64,000 nucleotides of DNA, taken from contig SKCR01021353.1 in assembly GCA_019454045.1 (NCBI GenBank), positions 50,396 through 114,395 on the forward strand, written 5' to 3'. Within the stretch, counting starts at the first letter, position 1. Every line of letters begins with the position of its first letter. The notes beneath the pieces were generated by a model. The model searched no databases, was not told the DNA's origin, and saw nothing but the letters and a program-made list of their open reading frames with translations. The DNA is from Zanthoxylum bungeanum (taxonomy: Eukaryota; Streptophyta; Magnoliopsida; Sapindales; Rutaceae). Of the stretch, positions 1 through 10,308 are shown one piece after another. The position numbers and the translations under genes were made by a program.

Positions 1-31
1 ACCTTTCTTAGAGTGAAAACCACCATCAATA
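1..31 (-). repeat. End of A1 3' LTR
   Basis: The terminus reads ccatcaata, where copy A2 reads ccatcaaca at 25169-25176. The following stretch (tttgtctcatggttctcgg) aligns with the internal sequence after the A2 LTR. Only the last 31 bases lie in the window. Confidence 0.6.
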
Positions 32-1102
32 TTTGTCTCATGGTTCTCGGTATCAATGAGTTGGTGAGTTGATACCAGAAATTTTTTGGAGAATGCTATA
101 TCACTTCAAATCTTCCCAAAGTCATCCTCATTGGGACGAGTTGTTCTTTATATTACCAAAGATGCCCTTTTGTGACGATTGTCTTTCTTTCATCGCAATT
201 TGAAAAGACACTCCTAAGGTTTTTGAAACGTCCATGGGAATATGAGATGGCATAATGGTCTTTTTTAAGTGCCCATCACATCCACAAAATCCCTTTTTGT
301 TTCGTCTCCCCAAAGTGCCAAGTGTCACCTATATGTGACTTGCGCGCTAAAACTCGGGTGGCTGAGATGAACCAAGCTCGTGGCTCTCATCTGAGCCCTT
401 AATTTGAATTTCATAGCTGTGATCAGCGCAACACATGTCATTAATTCGTTCCTCTCATTCCAAAACCACGACCAAAATCTTCCCGCATAGCCTATTTAAA
501 GGCCACTTATGTTCATATTCCGGCTTTTACAAGCTTCAACTTCTCCAAACGCTCTCAACGGCTTCAAGCATCTTCTATAACTTCGAGCTCTTCCAATCAA
601 CCTTCATCATTCAATCGCCATCTCCAATACACAAGTAGGTACTCCTCAACGTTCTTTTTATTTCTTTTGCACTGAGCATACTTTAAATTTATAACTGATG
701 TACGATAAACATGATGAACTTGTAACATGTTTTATGATTTTTGTAGGTTTATTGCAGTTATGGGTTTGTATTTCTGGGTTTATGGGTGTTTGTGTTTGTG
801 TGGAATGTCTTATTTTTGGGTTTATATCATTCATATATGTTTCTGGACTATATAGTGGGCTTAGATTGGCATGAATATATCAGGTTGGTTTTCTTTGTTT
901 GGATATGTTCTTGCTTGCAAATTCACTGTTTTGCCATTGTTATGGTTTTTATAGCTTTGTAGGGTTACCACTTGGTAAGGATGACATAGTAAATCCTATG
1001 TAAACATAAGCCCAACTATAATAGGAATAGACCCATATAAATTATAAACAATGATTAGGTTAACATTACAAACCATACTGCTCAGATCATCCATTTCTAG
1101 GA
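32..1102 (+). other. Leader exon and first intron of the A1 extra gene
   Basis: There is no convincing open reading frame here. By position and local similarity this matches 25177-26070 of copy A2: a transcribed leader, a splice-donor-like site near 636 (gtactcctc after an AG), a T/G-rich stretch, then an acceptor-like ttctag at 1095-1100 immediately before the ATG at 1103. The 66-67 residue reading frames inside it have no recognisable domain and are taken as chance. Confidence 0.45.
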
Positions 1103-1235
1103 ATGTCAGAATCCGACTCCTCCTCTATAACTCCCCTCAATGTTTTGCTTATTGACTTACCTGCCCCACGTCCAACCGATCCAGTTGATGTGAGAAGCTC
1201 GGAATAAGTGGGAGACAATGATTATGACACAACAC

Positions 1236-1953
1236 TGTGGATGCTGGTTTTCGTCCGAGGTCCACAATCGTGAATTTATAGTATGAAGGCACTAGCGATT
1301 TTGTAAAAAAAAAGGTAGAATGAGCGGGGAGTACTGTCCACCAGTGTGGTGGGTGTCGTAGGCACTCCGACGCTCAAGTCAGTAGTGAAGACGAGCTATA
1401 AATAATGAAAGAGCAAAGCTTGATGTTACCTTGACTTCTGTTGACTGTCGTGAGGGCGGTGGCCGGTGTTTAGAGAGTAAGAAGCTTAGAGAGCTCAAGT
1501 ATGAGAGCTAAGACTTGCCCTCTTCTCTTCTGGATCTCGGTTCTTTTTATAGGCTATTTGAGGTGAGATTCATGAATGCGTTAATTGACATATGTTTTGT
1601 GTGTTGGTAACGGTGTCATGAATGAGTATTATAGACAGACATGAAGACTGAAAACGGCTGGGTTATGAGGGGTATTTATGAGTCTGAGCGTTTCGTGGGC
1701 TGGCGTATGGTGGGCCTCAGACATGGTCTTGGTATGGCATTTTACTTGGGCTGGTGTAACAACGTTGGGCCGACATTCACTCCTTAAATTGGGCTCCCAT
1801 GTTTGCAGGATGATAGCCCTTCCTTATGGGTTTGAGAGAGCGATTTGGGCCTGGATCTCATTTTGGGGACTGTTTAGTGAGTCTGGGGTGCATTTAGTAT
1901 TGGGCCTGAAGCAAAAGGTCAAAATTACCCTTGGACCAAATTTGGCCCGTACA
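1236..1953 (-). repeat. B1 3' LTR
   Basis: Direct repeat of 6052-6771, 718 bp. Its plus-strand edges are tgtggatgctgg and gcccgtaca. A related solo LTR in the opposite orientation lies at 48127-48749. Confidence 0.93.
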
Positions 1954-2224
1954 GTTTGTCTCATACTCTCTAACTCAATGAGTCATTGGCTTGTAGAGTA
2001 CTTGACGCATGTGTCGTATGAGGTATGTATAAAGCACGAAAGCGTACCTGGACGTTGATGTCGTTTGGACCTGTCAAAGATCATACCATGTTGATAGAGC
2101 TAAGTAAATACCAATAATGAACCCCAGTTGACCAGATATGGATGTTGATCTAAGAGATCGTTATGAGTTTGTGGGAATGACCCTGTTGATTAGACCAGAT
2201 GAAGGTCAGATCTTGAACTTGACT

Positions 2225-3145
2225 CTACATGAGCCTATGGGGGATGTCCCCGGTTGACTGAACCAGATGAAGGTTCAGGATATAAGTCATACGACATGTG
2301 TAGTCCATGTCTACTACTTGACTCGATATGAGTCCATGGGGGATTTCCCCGGTCGATTGAACCAGATGAGGGTTCAGAAGTTATTTCATTCGACATGTCA
2401 TATAGACTGAGGGAAGTCCATGTCTTCTTTTGACTCGCCAAGAGTCCATGGGCCCGGTCGACTGAACCAGATGAAGGTTCATGAGTTTATTTCATTCGAC
2501 ATGTCGTATGGACTGAAGAAAGTCCATGTCTTCATTTGACTCGACAAGAGTCCATGGGAATGTCCCCGGTCAACTGAACCAGATGAAGGTTCATGAGTTT
2601 ATTTCATTCGACATGTCATATGGACTGAAAGAAGTCCATGAGGGATGTCCCCGGTCGACTGAACCAGATGAGGGTTCATGAGTTATTTCATTCGACGTGT
2701 CATATGGACTTAAGGAAGTTCATGTCTTCTTTTGACTCGATAAGAGTCCATGGGGGATGTCTCCGGTTGACTGAACCAGATGAGGGTTCAGGAGTTTATT
2801 TCATTCGACATGTCGTATGGACTGAATGAAGTCCATGTCTTCATTTGACTCGACAAGAGTCCATGAGGAATGTCCCCGATCGACTAAACCAGATGAAGGT
2901 TTAGGAGTTTATTTCATTTGACATGTCGTATGGACTAAAAGAAGTCCATGTCTTTATTTGACTCGACAAGAGTCAATGGGGGATGTCTCCGGTCGACTGA
3001 ACTAGATGAGGGTTCATGTTTTATTTCATTCGACATGTCGTATGGACTGAATGAAGTCCATGCCTTCATTTGACTCAACAAGAGTCCATGGGGAATGTTC
3101 CCGGTCGACTGAACCAGATGAGGGTTCAGAATAATCCCCATACTA
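2225..3145. repeat. B1 tandem array 1, period about 112 bp, about 8 copies
   Basis: Units recur at spacings of about 106-114 bp, followed here by the landmark atttcattcgac at about 2383, 2489, 2601, 2684, 2798, 2910 and 3022. One unit is short. Each unit carries several short inverted repeats: GACTC/GAGTC, TGAACC/GGTTCA, TGGACT/AGTCCA and GGG/CCC, separated by 5-7 bases. Small reading frames within it are by-products of the repeat. Confidence 0.9.
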
Positions 3146-3149
3146 CGGG

Positions 3150-3850
3150 TCAAAGAACCAGGGGAGTCTTCAATATCGTTTGCACCAGATGAAGGTCTAT
3201 GAAAGTCTTCACTCTACAGACCTGACGAAGGTCCAAGAGTCTTTCCTTATCATACTACTAGACCTGATGAAGGTCTATGAAGGTCATCACCCATTCTTCT
3301 GATGAGGGTCCATGAGACTACGGTCGTATGGACCTGCCGAATGGACTTGATTAAGGTCCAAGAAGGTCATCACTTCTCACTCTACTAGACCTGAAGAATG
3401 TCAATTAGGGTTCTTATTCCTCATTCTACAAGACCTGACAAAGGTCAATGAAGGTATAATTCCTTATTCTACAAGACCTGACAAAAGTCAATGAAGGTAT
3501 AATTCCTCATTCTACAAGACCTGACAAAAGTCAATAAGGGTATAATTCATCATTCTATAAGACTTGTAGTCTGAGACCATGTCGTTTGAAGACCATGAGA
3601 CTACGGTCGAACAAACCTGATGAAAGTCCATGAGGGTCATCGTCCTACTAGATTTGATGAAGATCGGTCAACTGGGCCCGATTGAGGTCCAAGAGATTCT
3701 TCATACAACCTAACCGGATGAAGGTCAGTCGATTGGACCTGATGGAGGTCCAAGGGATTTTTCATACTACCTAACTCGATGAAGGTCGGTTGATTGAACC
3801 TGATGGAGGTCCAAGAAGGTTATTCATTCTACTAGGCATGATAATAGATT
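3150..3850. repeat. B1 tandem array 2, degenerate 45-60 bp units
   Basis: Imperfect repeats built around gacctga(c/t)gaaggtc. Each is a small inverted repeat, GACCT and AGGTC separated by about five bases. Unit length drifts. The array follows array 1 without a clear gap and ends near the gtagtccggagttgg stretch. Confidence 0.75.
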
Positions 3851-3899
3851 CCCTATGTAGTCCGGAGTTGGCGATATTAAATCAATGTCGTATGGAGAT

Positions 3900-4530
3900 G
3901 ATGACTAACCTTTCATGTCTTCTGAGGAATGTGACATCCATGTCTTGTCGAATGGGATCTTAAATAAGTGTAAAGCCTCATACGTGTCATGTCGAGTGAG
4001 ACATTCACCTCATGCTGAGTGTAGTGTCCAGTGGGACATTCTCCTCATGATGAACCTTCATTGAAGTATCTTTCTTGAGTCGAGTCTACATCTATTTGTC
4101 GAATGAAACTTTAGCCAATAGCTGATCCTTCTTTCATGTCGTGTCGACTGGAACCTTAGCCCCTAACTAAGACCTATTCCTTGTCGTGTCGAGTGGTGCT
4201 TCAGACGCTAGCTAGGAGTTCTTCCATGTCATGTGGAGTGGAACCTCAGCCTCTAGCTAAGACTTCTTCATTTTCGTGTGAAATAGAGCCTCAGCCTCTA
4301 GCTAAGACTCATTCCCAGTCGTGTCAAATGGACTCTCTGTCAAATACTAAGACTTTTTCCATGTCATGTCGAATGAAAAATTTGCCTCGTGCTAGGTCTT
4401 CTTCTATCTCATGTAGAATGAGATCTTAAACAAGTGTCAAACCTCATACGTGGAGTGTCGAGTGGAATCTTTGCTCAATTCTAAACCATCATATATGTAG
4501 TGTCGATTGTGATCTTTAGCAAGTGATAAG
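3900..4530. repeat. B1 tandem array 3, period about 46-48 bp
   Basis: Repeats contain catgtcgtgtcgagtgg and, in the centre, cctctagctaagac, which recurs at about 4250 and 4296. An apparent 82-residue reading frame here is only the repeat read in one frame. Confidence 0.75.
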
Positions 4531-4923
4531 CTGGAAAAGTTGACTGGGATGTCCATGCCAAGTCTTCATTAGAGTATTGCCCATCGGGATATCCTATTCA
4601 TGCCAACTCTTCATAAGCCAAATACATTGCTTCATCGTATAAGTGATAAAAATTGGTTCTACTGAAGGTAAGCTTATTGTTCCTTTCTTAGTCGACTGAG
4701 AGAGGTATGTTGATTGGGTCGGATGATTTTTTATGTTGTCGATTGGATCAAATGAGTTTCTCCCTAAGTTGGAGTTTTATGAAGGATAATTTTTTTTAAA
4801 GTAACCAGTGAATACTTGTTTGGGAAGCTATGATGTCCCCAAGGTTACAATGGGTGGCCTATGGCTTTTTTTGGTGGTCTAATCGCATCAAGTGACACCT
4901 TATTGAGATATATTGCAAGCATA
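4531..4923. other. B1 interior between array 3 and gag, nothing recognised
   Basis: Non-repetitive sequence downstream of the gag stop. In a complete Ty3 element protease and reverse transcriptase would begin about here, but no D(S/T/N)G, YVDD or zinc-finger motif was seen in any frame. Confidence 0.5.
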
Positions 4924-5970
4924 TCATTTATTAGGTCGCTTGGGAGGATTCAAGATTCTTTCATTGTGATGGTTGGTGGAGCTTCCTCTCTTATTGTTCC
5001 TCTTATCCTCCTCCCACCTGATTTCAACGTGAGCTAGAGTCATAGCTTGATCCATTGTGTAGCATCAAAATTTAGTGAGATTTTTGTAGAGTCCACTTTC
5101 TGAAAGTAATCCATTTCTGAATGCTTCCACTACAGTAGGTTGATGGATATCTGAGATTGTTATCCTCTCTCTATTGAAGCGAGCCACGTAGCTTCGTAAG
5201 GGCTCCCCTCTCCGTTGCTGGATGGCATTGAGGTCATTGGTGGTCTTCTCAAGCTTGCAAGAACCTGTAAAATGCTCTACAAACTTGTCTGCTAGTTGTT
5301 GGTACGACTCAATGGATATGTATGGTAGGTTGATGAACCAGGTAAGGGTCGAGCCTGCCAATGTTTCTCCAAATCATCTGCACATTCCAACCTCACATTG
5401 GTGAGGGGCCAGAACCGTTGACATCATCTTATATTTGTAATGGACAACATGGTCGTCTGGGTCAGTTGATCCATTATACATCTTCATATCTGAATGACTG
5501 AACTTCCTTGGTAGTTCAATGGAAGTGATGTTCTCCAAAAATGGAGTATCAGAAATTATTCCGACCCGACTTTTTCTTATAGGTAGCCTGACATCAGGGA
5601 GGTTGGACAAAATTGCTTCTTTGACTTCTAACATTTCTTTGCGCATGTTAGAAACGACTTGTTACGCTTGGTCGACTAGGGAAATTGGTTCATTTCTTTG
5701 ATTATTCTGGGGGTGGTCGTCTGGGGGTGGATCACCATTTGGCACATTGTTGAAAGTCCCCAAGAGATTGGATGAGATTGTATGATTGTTGGGATTATTC
5801 AGAGTATCACGTTGTTGGGAAGTTGATGAGATTTGTTCCAGTTGCTTCTGGAGGGTTATATTGGAGCTTCGTATGGCTTGATTCTATTCTTCTAAGGCGC
5901 GTAATCGTTCTTGGAGTATGGCCAGATGCGTTGTCGGAGGATCTGGAGTTTGCTCACTGCTAGAAGCCAT
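4924..5970 (-). pseudogene. gag: B1 gag (Ty3/gypsy capsid polyprotein), four in-frame stops
   Basis: A single frame of 348 codons from ATG 5970 (MASSSEQTPDPPT) to TGA at 4924-4926, with stops at codons 29 (TAG), 103 (TAA), 199 (TGA) and 302 (TGA) and no frameshift. Residues near 160-185 read YNGSTDPDDHVVHYKYKM, the usual start of the plant Retrotrans_gag domain. The block from about residue 206 reads AGSTLTWFINLP, followed by QRRGEPLRSYVARFNRE and QPTVVEAFRNGL, all typical of Tat-like gag. The tail continues as MDQAMTLAHVEIRWEEDK. There is no CCHC knuckle, and the frame ends without protease. Gag would assemble the virus-like particle; this copy cannot give full-length protein without readthrough. 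Three of the four stops (codons 29, 103 and 302) fit single C-to-T type changes, as expected from methylation decay. Confidence 0.9.
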
Positions 5971-6030
5971 GGTTGGCTGAGTTTTAAGAACCGTAGACTG
6001 GGAGATCTTTGTTTGCTATGAATCGCTAAG

Positions 6031-6048
6031 GCCCCACGGTGGGCGCCA
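6031..6048 (-). promoter_or_regulatory. B1 primer-binding site
   Basis: On the minus strand, TGGCGCCCACCGTGGGGC begins three bases inside the 5' LTR end. The TGGCGCC start fits priming by a tRNA ending in GGCGCCA, as in many plant Ty3/gypsy elements. It fixes the element's orientation. Confidence 0.88.
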
Positions 6049-6051
6049 AAT

Positions 6052-6771
6052 TGTGGATGCTGGTTTTCATCCGTGGTCCATAATCGTGAATTTATAGTAT
6101 AAGGGCACTAGCGATTCTGCAAAACAAAGGTAGAATGAGCGTGAAGTACTACCCACCGGTGTGGTGGGTGCCGTAGGCACTCTAACGCTCAAGTCAGTAG
6201 TGAAGACGAGCTAAAAATAATGAAAGAGCAAGGCTTGATGTTACCTTGACTTTTATTGACTGCCGTGAGGGCGGTGGCCGATGTTTAGAGAGTAAGAAGC
6301 TTAGAGAGCTCAAGTATGAGAGCTAAGACCTGCCCTCTTCTCTTCTAGATCTCGGTTCCTTTTATAGGCTATTTGAGGTGAGATTCATGAATGCGTTAAT
6401 TGACATATGTTTTGTGTGTTGGTAACGGTCGTGTCATGAAGGAGTATTATGGGCAGTCATGAAGACTGAAAACGGATGGGTTATGAGGGGTATTTATGAG
6501 TCTGGGCGTTTCGTGGGCTGGCGTATGGTGGGCGTGAGACTTGGTCTTGGTATGGCATTTTACTTTGGCTGGTGTAACAATGTTGGTCCGAAATTCACTC
6601 CTTAAATTGAGCTCTCATGTTTGCAGGATGATAGCCCTTCCTTGTGGGTTTGAGAGAGCGATTTAGGCCTAGACCTTATTTTGGGGACTGTTTGGGGAGT
6701 CTGGGGTGCATTTAGTATTGGGCCTGAAGCAAAAGGTTGAAATTGCCCTTGGACCAAATTTGGCCCATACA
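6052..6771 (-). repeat. B1 5' LTR
   Basis: 720 bp. On the minus strand a TATA box (tataaaag, complement of 6359-6366) lies mid-LTR and would start transcription towards gag. The outer end abuts the TSD aacac. Confidence 0.93.
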
Positions 6772-7599
6772 AACACTGACCCCTTCAAAAGTAGAAAACC
6801 AGTCTTATACAAAAAAAGTAGCTCGACATGAGCCAACACTTCCTTCTTTGAACTTCAACAAACCGGACATGGACATAGCCTCTACCATCACCCATGTTGA
6901 ACTGGACCAGCTCATGGAGAGATTCAACATTCCTGATCAAATCAGTTTGGACGTTCCTGATGAATGAGATCAGTCAAGCCGAACGAGCGGCGATCAAGTT
7001 GCCTTTTGCACGAATTTCTTTGATATGGGTTTGCGTCTTCCCTTCCAATGGTACTTTACCAAGATGTTGGAAACAATAAACCTGGCCCCATACCAATTTA
7101 ACCTGAGCAAATAGAGGGTGCTTTCCAGACTCTATGTCATATAGAGCCGAGCCGGGCGAGACATCGGTTGAAAATTTGAAGAAGCTTTATCGATTGAATA
7201 TCAACTCTAAGGAATACAAGGGTTGGTACTACTTGTCACCTATGTTGGTGGTAAACATTTAATTACTCACCTCTCAGCCACCAACAAGAACTTCAAGGAT
7301 ATGTAGTTCTGGGTCGATAGGGCATGGGGTAAAAATCAGATCATCTCCGGTGTGGAGATTACTGTACCGACCGTCTTCAGAGTTATAGGTAACAACATGT
7401 CCTTTTTTCCTTCTTTCCTCTACTTAGAATTCACAACTTCACCTTACTAACACTCTTATACCCGTTATATCTTGCTAGGGTGACCATCCGAAGATTCGTC
7501 ATAAGGTCAGGAAGAGAGTAAAACATGCATCCCAATATGAGGTCATTATAGAGACCTCATTAACCTATCTTCTTTCACCGATGCTGGCCTTATCCCGAG

Positions 7600-8670
7600 C
7601 TCCCCTCCACCAGTTAGCAAACAACTCGGTAATATCCAAACCCTTAGGGCCCTTTAAAGCTCTCTAATATTTCTAGGAACACGTACGCCTTGATCTCTAA
7701 TACCAAGTTATGGTATCTATCGATGAAGATTTCAGCAGCTCGTTATCGCACTGCTTCATAGTCCTTAGTGACATGACCATCTTCCTTGGTGTGCATGCCC
7801 TTTTGAAATGGCACACGAAAGAATTCATTAGCTATAAAAATCTACTGATATTACCAGGAGTCATGTTCGTGAAGCATAACCTGGCCAGTCCTCCTAAGTT
7901 TAGTGGGAATACCTTTCAGATCGCCTCCCCGACCATGCCTTGAATCTCCATGAGTAAAATGAATTTTTCAACATGAGACTTAAGGTATGCGTTACCCTTA
8001 TAGATGTCCATCGCGGTCATGAAGAACCTCATCGGGAAATCCACCTTCAGTACCTCATTGGTGAAATGACATGTTTTTTACATATCTTGATCATCTCGAG
8101 CACCTCATCGCGTGTTCATCTCCCATTTCTTCATTTATTTTTAGAACTAGTCTCTCAAGTGGCTCTCAGTGTCCTCATGCCCTCGGCTGAAGGCTTCCTC
8201 ATACTTGTTCCTCCGAGCATGATATTTCATGCCACTTGGAGCTCTATGCCCTCGTTCCTGATAACGCTCTATGTCACTTTTCCTAAAACAATGGCTGTTA
8301 CTGAACGATTCTAGGGCTTCCTGTCATCACATCCCTCCCGAGGCCCCTCTATTGGCGCAACACTGGCCTCAGCTACCGATATCACCTTGTGGGCATTCTT
8401 TCTCCCGGTTTCTCGATCCCCTTCAACTTCTGCTACTCTCTTCCCATTAACAATCTCTTTTCTCCTTCTACCGGGCCCCGCTTGTCCCTATTCTCCTATT
8501 TTCCTTTCCAAATTCTCAATTTTCTCCTTCATGATTTTCATGAAAGCCTGAGTTGTCTCCCTTTCTTTTCATATATTTTCCCTTTCTAATCGCAAATTCT
8601 TTTTTATCTTTTTGATCCACTCCGACGTTGAGGCTTCCGGAGCTCTATGATTTCCGTCTTCTGCCATCAT
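7600..8670 (-). pseudogene. gag: A1 gag remnant
   Basis: The start is ATG 8670 on the minus strand (MMAEDGNHRAPEASTSEW), matching the A2 gag start (MTECGNHRSSVNSTADW). The central block reads HVEKFILLMEIQGMVGEAI then KVFPLNLGGLARL, matching A2 (HIESFVLLMEVQGVVGDAV, KVFPLTLGG). Downstream it matches the A2 segment near 32700-32850. Several stops and frame changes are present. The remnant ends where it meets the opposite-strand gene near 7600, so the C-terminal CCHC-like part and the arrays found in A2 have been deleted. Confidence 0.75.
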
Positions 8671-8720
8671 TTTAGTGTGTTGCGTTGATTTTTGTACTAG
8701 TCTCCACATACGACGTCAAC

Positions 8721-9750
8721 TGTTGATGATTATTTTTCGTTCAAAGGGCAAAATAGGAAATTCACCCTTCGAATAAACCTCACTCAGCAGTGAATTTATT
8801 TGGTTAGTTGGGACCAAAGAAAACTTAGCAAGCAGACAGATAAATCACAGAGTTTACATGGTTCGGCAGAGAGTGGCTCCTACCTATGTCCACTGGAGAA
8901 ATGTGGGGTATTTTATTACTGCTCGAAGTCAAGACCGACTTGAGCTACAATGGAAAAATGAACTCTAAGTAATAAAATAGCTTGGTTCTTACAAAATCCG
9001 ATACAATTCTCTCAATGGATGACTGGCCAGCTTTCTCTCTATATCACTAGTTCTTTAGCTTTTAGCTTTTTACAAGTTGTGAGATACAAAAATACTAACC
9101 CTTGAATTTGAGACTTCAACCCTTTTATATATGCTTCCAAATTCATCACTTTGTCGTCTCTGACGTCATCCCATGTCTCATTGTCATCATTATCATCATA
9201 ACTCTCCTCAACTACCCTTAAATTGGTCAATCAGATCAACTCATTTCACTGTTATTGCATCGGCCTATGACGACTCTACTCTATCACCTCCCTGTCATTG
9301 CACCGGCCTATGGCGGCTGACATGGCTACTTCCAATGAGAATCGTTATTTTTCCACAATCATCATTAGTATTCCAGAAGCTTATCTTCTCATATAGGGCA
9401 TACATCACATGAATCCGATACAGGTCGGCATGTGATCCCGTCTTCGTTCCTCGGGTCGACATACTGCGATAAATGATACTATCAAAGCTTCATTTAACTC
9501 TCTCAATTAGGTTGAGTTGACATATAAGGACTTCATCGGGTCGGTTTCAACAAATCCCAAGAGAACCCCAAATCCATCATTTATTCATGAAATCAGGTAG
9601 GCATCAATGATTGTCGAGCCTTCAACAGATTCTATCCTTGGAAGAATCTTTATGGATCATGCGATCGGGCTCCTCTGTCAAACCCCTTCTGTCTCTTTGG
9701 GCCCTTGGGTATTTATCATCCATTTTTAGTTAAATACAATACACATTCCA
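8721..9750 (-). repeat. A1 5' LTR (right boundary approximate)
   Basis: Begins tgttgatgat at 8721, directly after gtcaac, the mutated complement of the family primer-binding site. The block containing catggttcggcagagagtgg matches the A2 LTR block (cgtggttcggcggatcag). A minus-strand TATA box (tatataaa, complement of 9124-9131) is present. The far end is unclear; a TCAACA also occurs at 9617-9622 and could be the true terminus. Confidence 0.6.
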
Positions 9751-9865
9751 CCACTTCTCGATATTTAAACTTTCATCGGTGTGAAAAATCATGATCAACG
9801 ATAATTTTAGCTGATAATGATATAATAAGTATAGAATACAAACAACCTTTTTTTCCCATTCCCTT

Positions 9866-10308
9866 TAGACATGGCCATCAATTCAGTTCGGTTCCGAACC
9901 GGCCGGTTCTCTGTTCCACGCTTTTGTGGAACCGGGAACTGGAACCGAACTGGATTTCGATTCCCTACTTTTTTTAAAAAAAATTAATAATGATTTTTTT
10001 TTTTAAAAAAATGAGATTAAAAAATTTATTTAAAATTATGAATTTGAATTTAGATTACATTTAAAAAAAATATTTATTTGAATTTTATTAAATTAAATTA
10101 AAACTTAAAATTATTTAAATATTAATAGTGGAACCGTCCGGTTCCGGTTGGAACTGAACGGTTCCAACGGTTCCGATCCGAACCGTTGGAACCGATTCGG
10201 CTAGGATGGGAACTCTAACCGGACCGTACGAAACAGATTTCAATTCTCGAACCGTCCGGTTCCTTCCGGTTTGGTTTCGATTCCGAACCAGAATTGTAAC
10301 CGGGTCTA
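9866..10308. mobile_element. Non-autonomous hAT-like element 1
   Basis: The ends are tagacatggcc and the complement of gttacccgggtcta-like sequence, giving imperfect terminal inverted repeats starting TAGAC. Flanks attccctt (9858-9865) and cttccctt (10309-10316) match at 7 of 8 bases, the TSD size of hAT elements. Both ends carry dense ggttcc/ggaacc motifs around an AT-rich centre. There is no transposase. Confidence 0.8.

Larger units (their letters stand above)
1236..6771 (-). mobile_element. Family B retrotransposon B1 (Ty3/gypsy, gag plus tandem arrays), nested in A1
   Basis: Complete LTR element with a perfect 5-bp TSD aacac at 1231-1235 and 6772-6776. The two LTRs are about 720 bp. Read on the minus strand they start TGTATGGGCC and end CATCCACA, and they differ by a few percent by eye. 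A primer-binding site lies beside the right LTR, so transcription runs right to left. The 4.1-kb interior holds one gag frame with four stop codons and three tandem arrays. No pol motif is present. The architecture resembles the gag-only non-autonomous elements described as TR-GAG; the assignment is inference. Confidence 0.95.
1103..7600 (+). pseudogene. Opposite-strand extra gene of A1 (Transposase_28-like), split by element B1
   Basis: The start is ATG 1103, two bases after an acceptor-like ttctag. The frame opens MSESDSSSITPL and stops early near 1205. Just before B1 the sequence reads DYDTTL. Deleting 1236-6771 and one copy of the aacac TSD joins this in frame to TPSKVENQSY from 6777, so B1 landed inside coding sequence. 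Downstream, FFDMGLRLPFQWYF and NKNFKDM*FWVDRAWG match the A2 gene (FFECGLRLPIQRYF, NKNFKDLWFWATGNWG). This block resembles the Pfam 'putative gypsy type transposon' family (Transposase_28). An intron-like gap (about 7388-7480) precedes DHPKIRHKVRKRV, which matches the next A2 exon. The gene then runs directly into gag sequence; its C-terminal third and the tandem arrays are missing. Several stops and shifts make it non-functional. Confidence 0.7.
1..9750 (-). mobile_element. Family A retrotransposon copy A1 (Ty3/gypsy, gag-only), left part outside window
   Basis: The window opens inside the last bases of an LTR that ends near 31. The sequence after it, which includes ttctcggtat at 44-53, matches the sequence just inside the 25176 LTR end of copy A2. 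Reading right to left on the minus strand, the order is 5' LTR (from 8721), degenerate primer-binding site, broken gag (about 7600-8670), an opposite-strand extra gene, then the 3' LTR end. There is no protease, reverse transcriptase or integrase. Element B1 (1236-6771) is inserted in it. The right boundary near 9750 is approximate because I could not find a clear LTR end there, and no TSD can be tested because the left end is outside the window. Confidence 0.75.

Noticed and set aside
4181..4429. 82-residue frame with repeated MSCR blocks
   Set aside because: Is the 46-48 bp array of B1 read in one frame.
9600..9625. Alternative right end of A1 LTR at TCAACA 9617-9622
   Set aside because: Plausible, but alignment to the A2 LTR end was not convincing; the boundary is left approximate.
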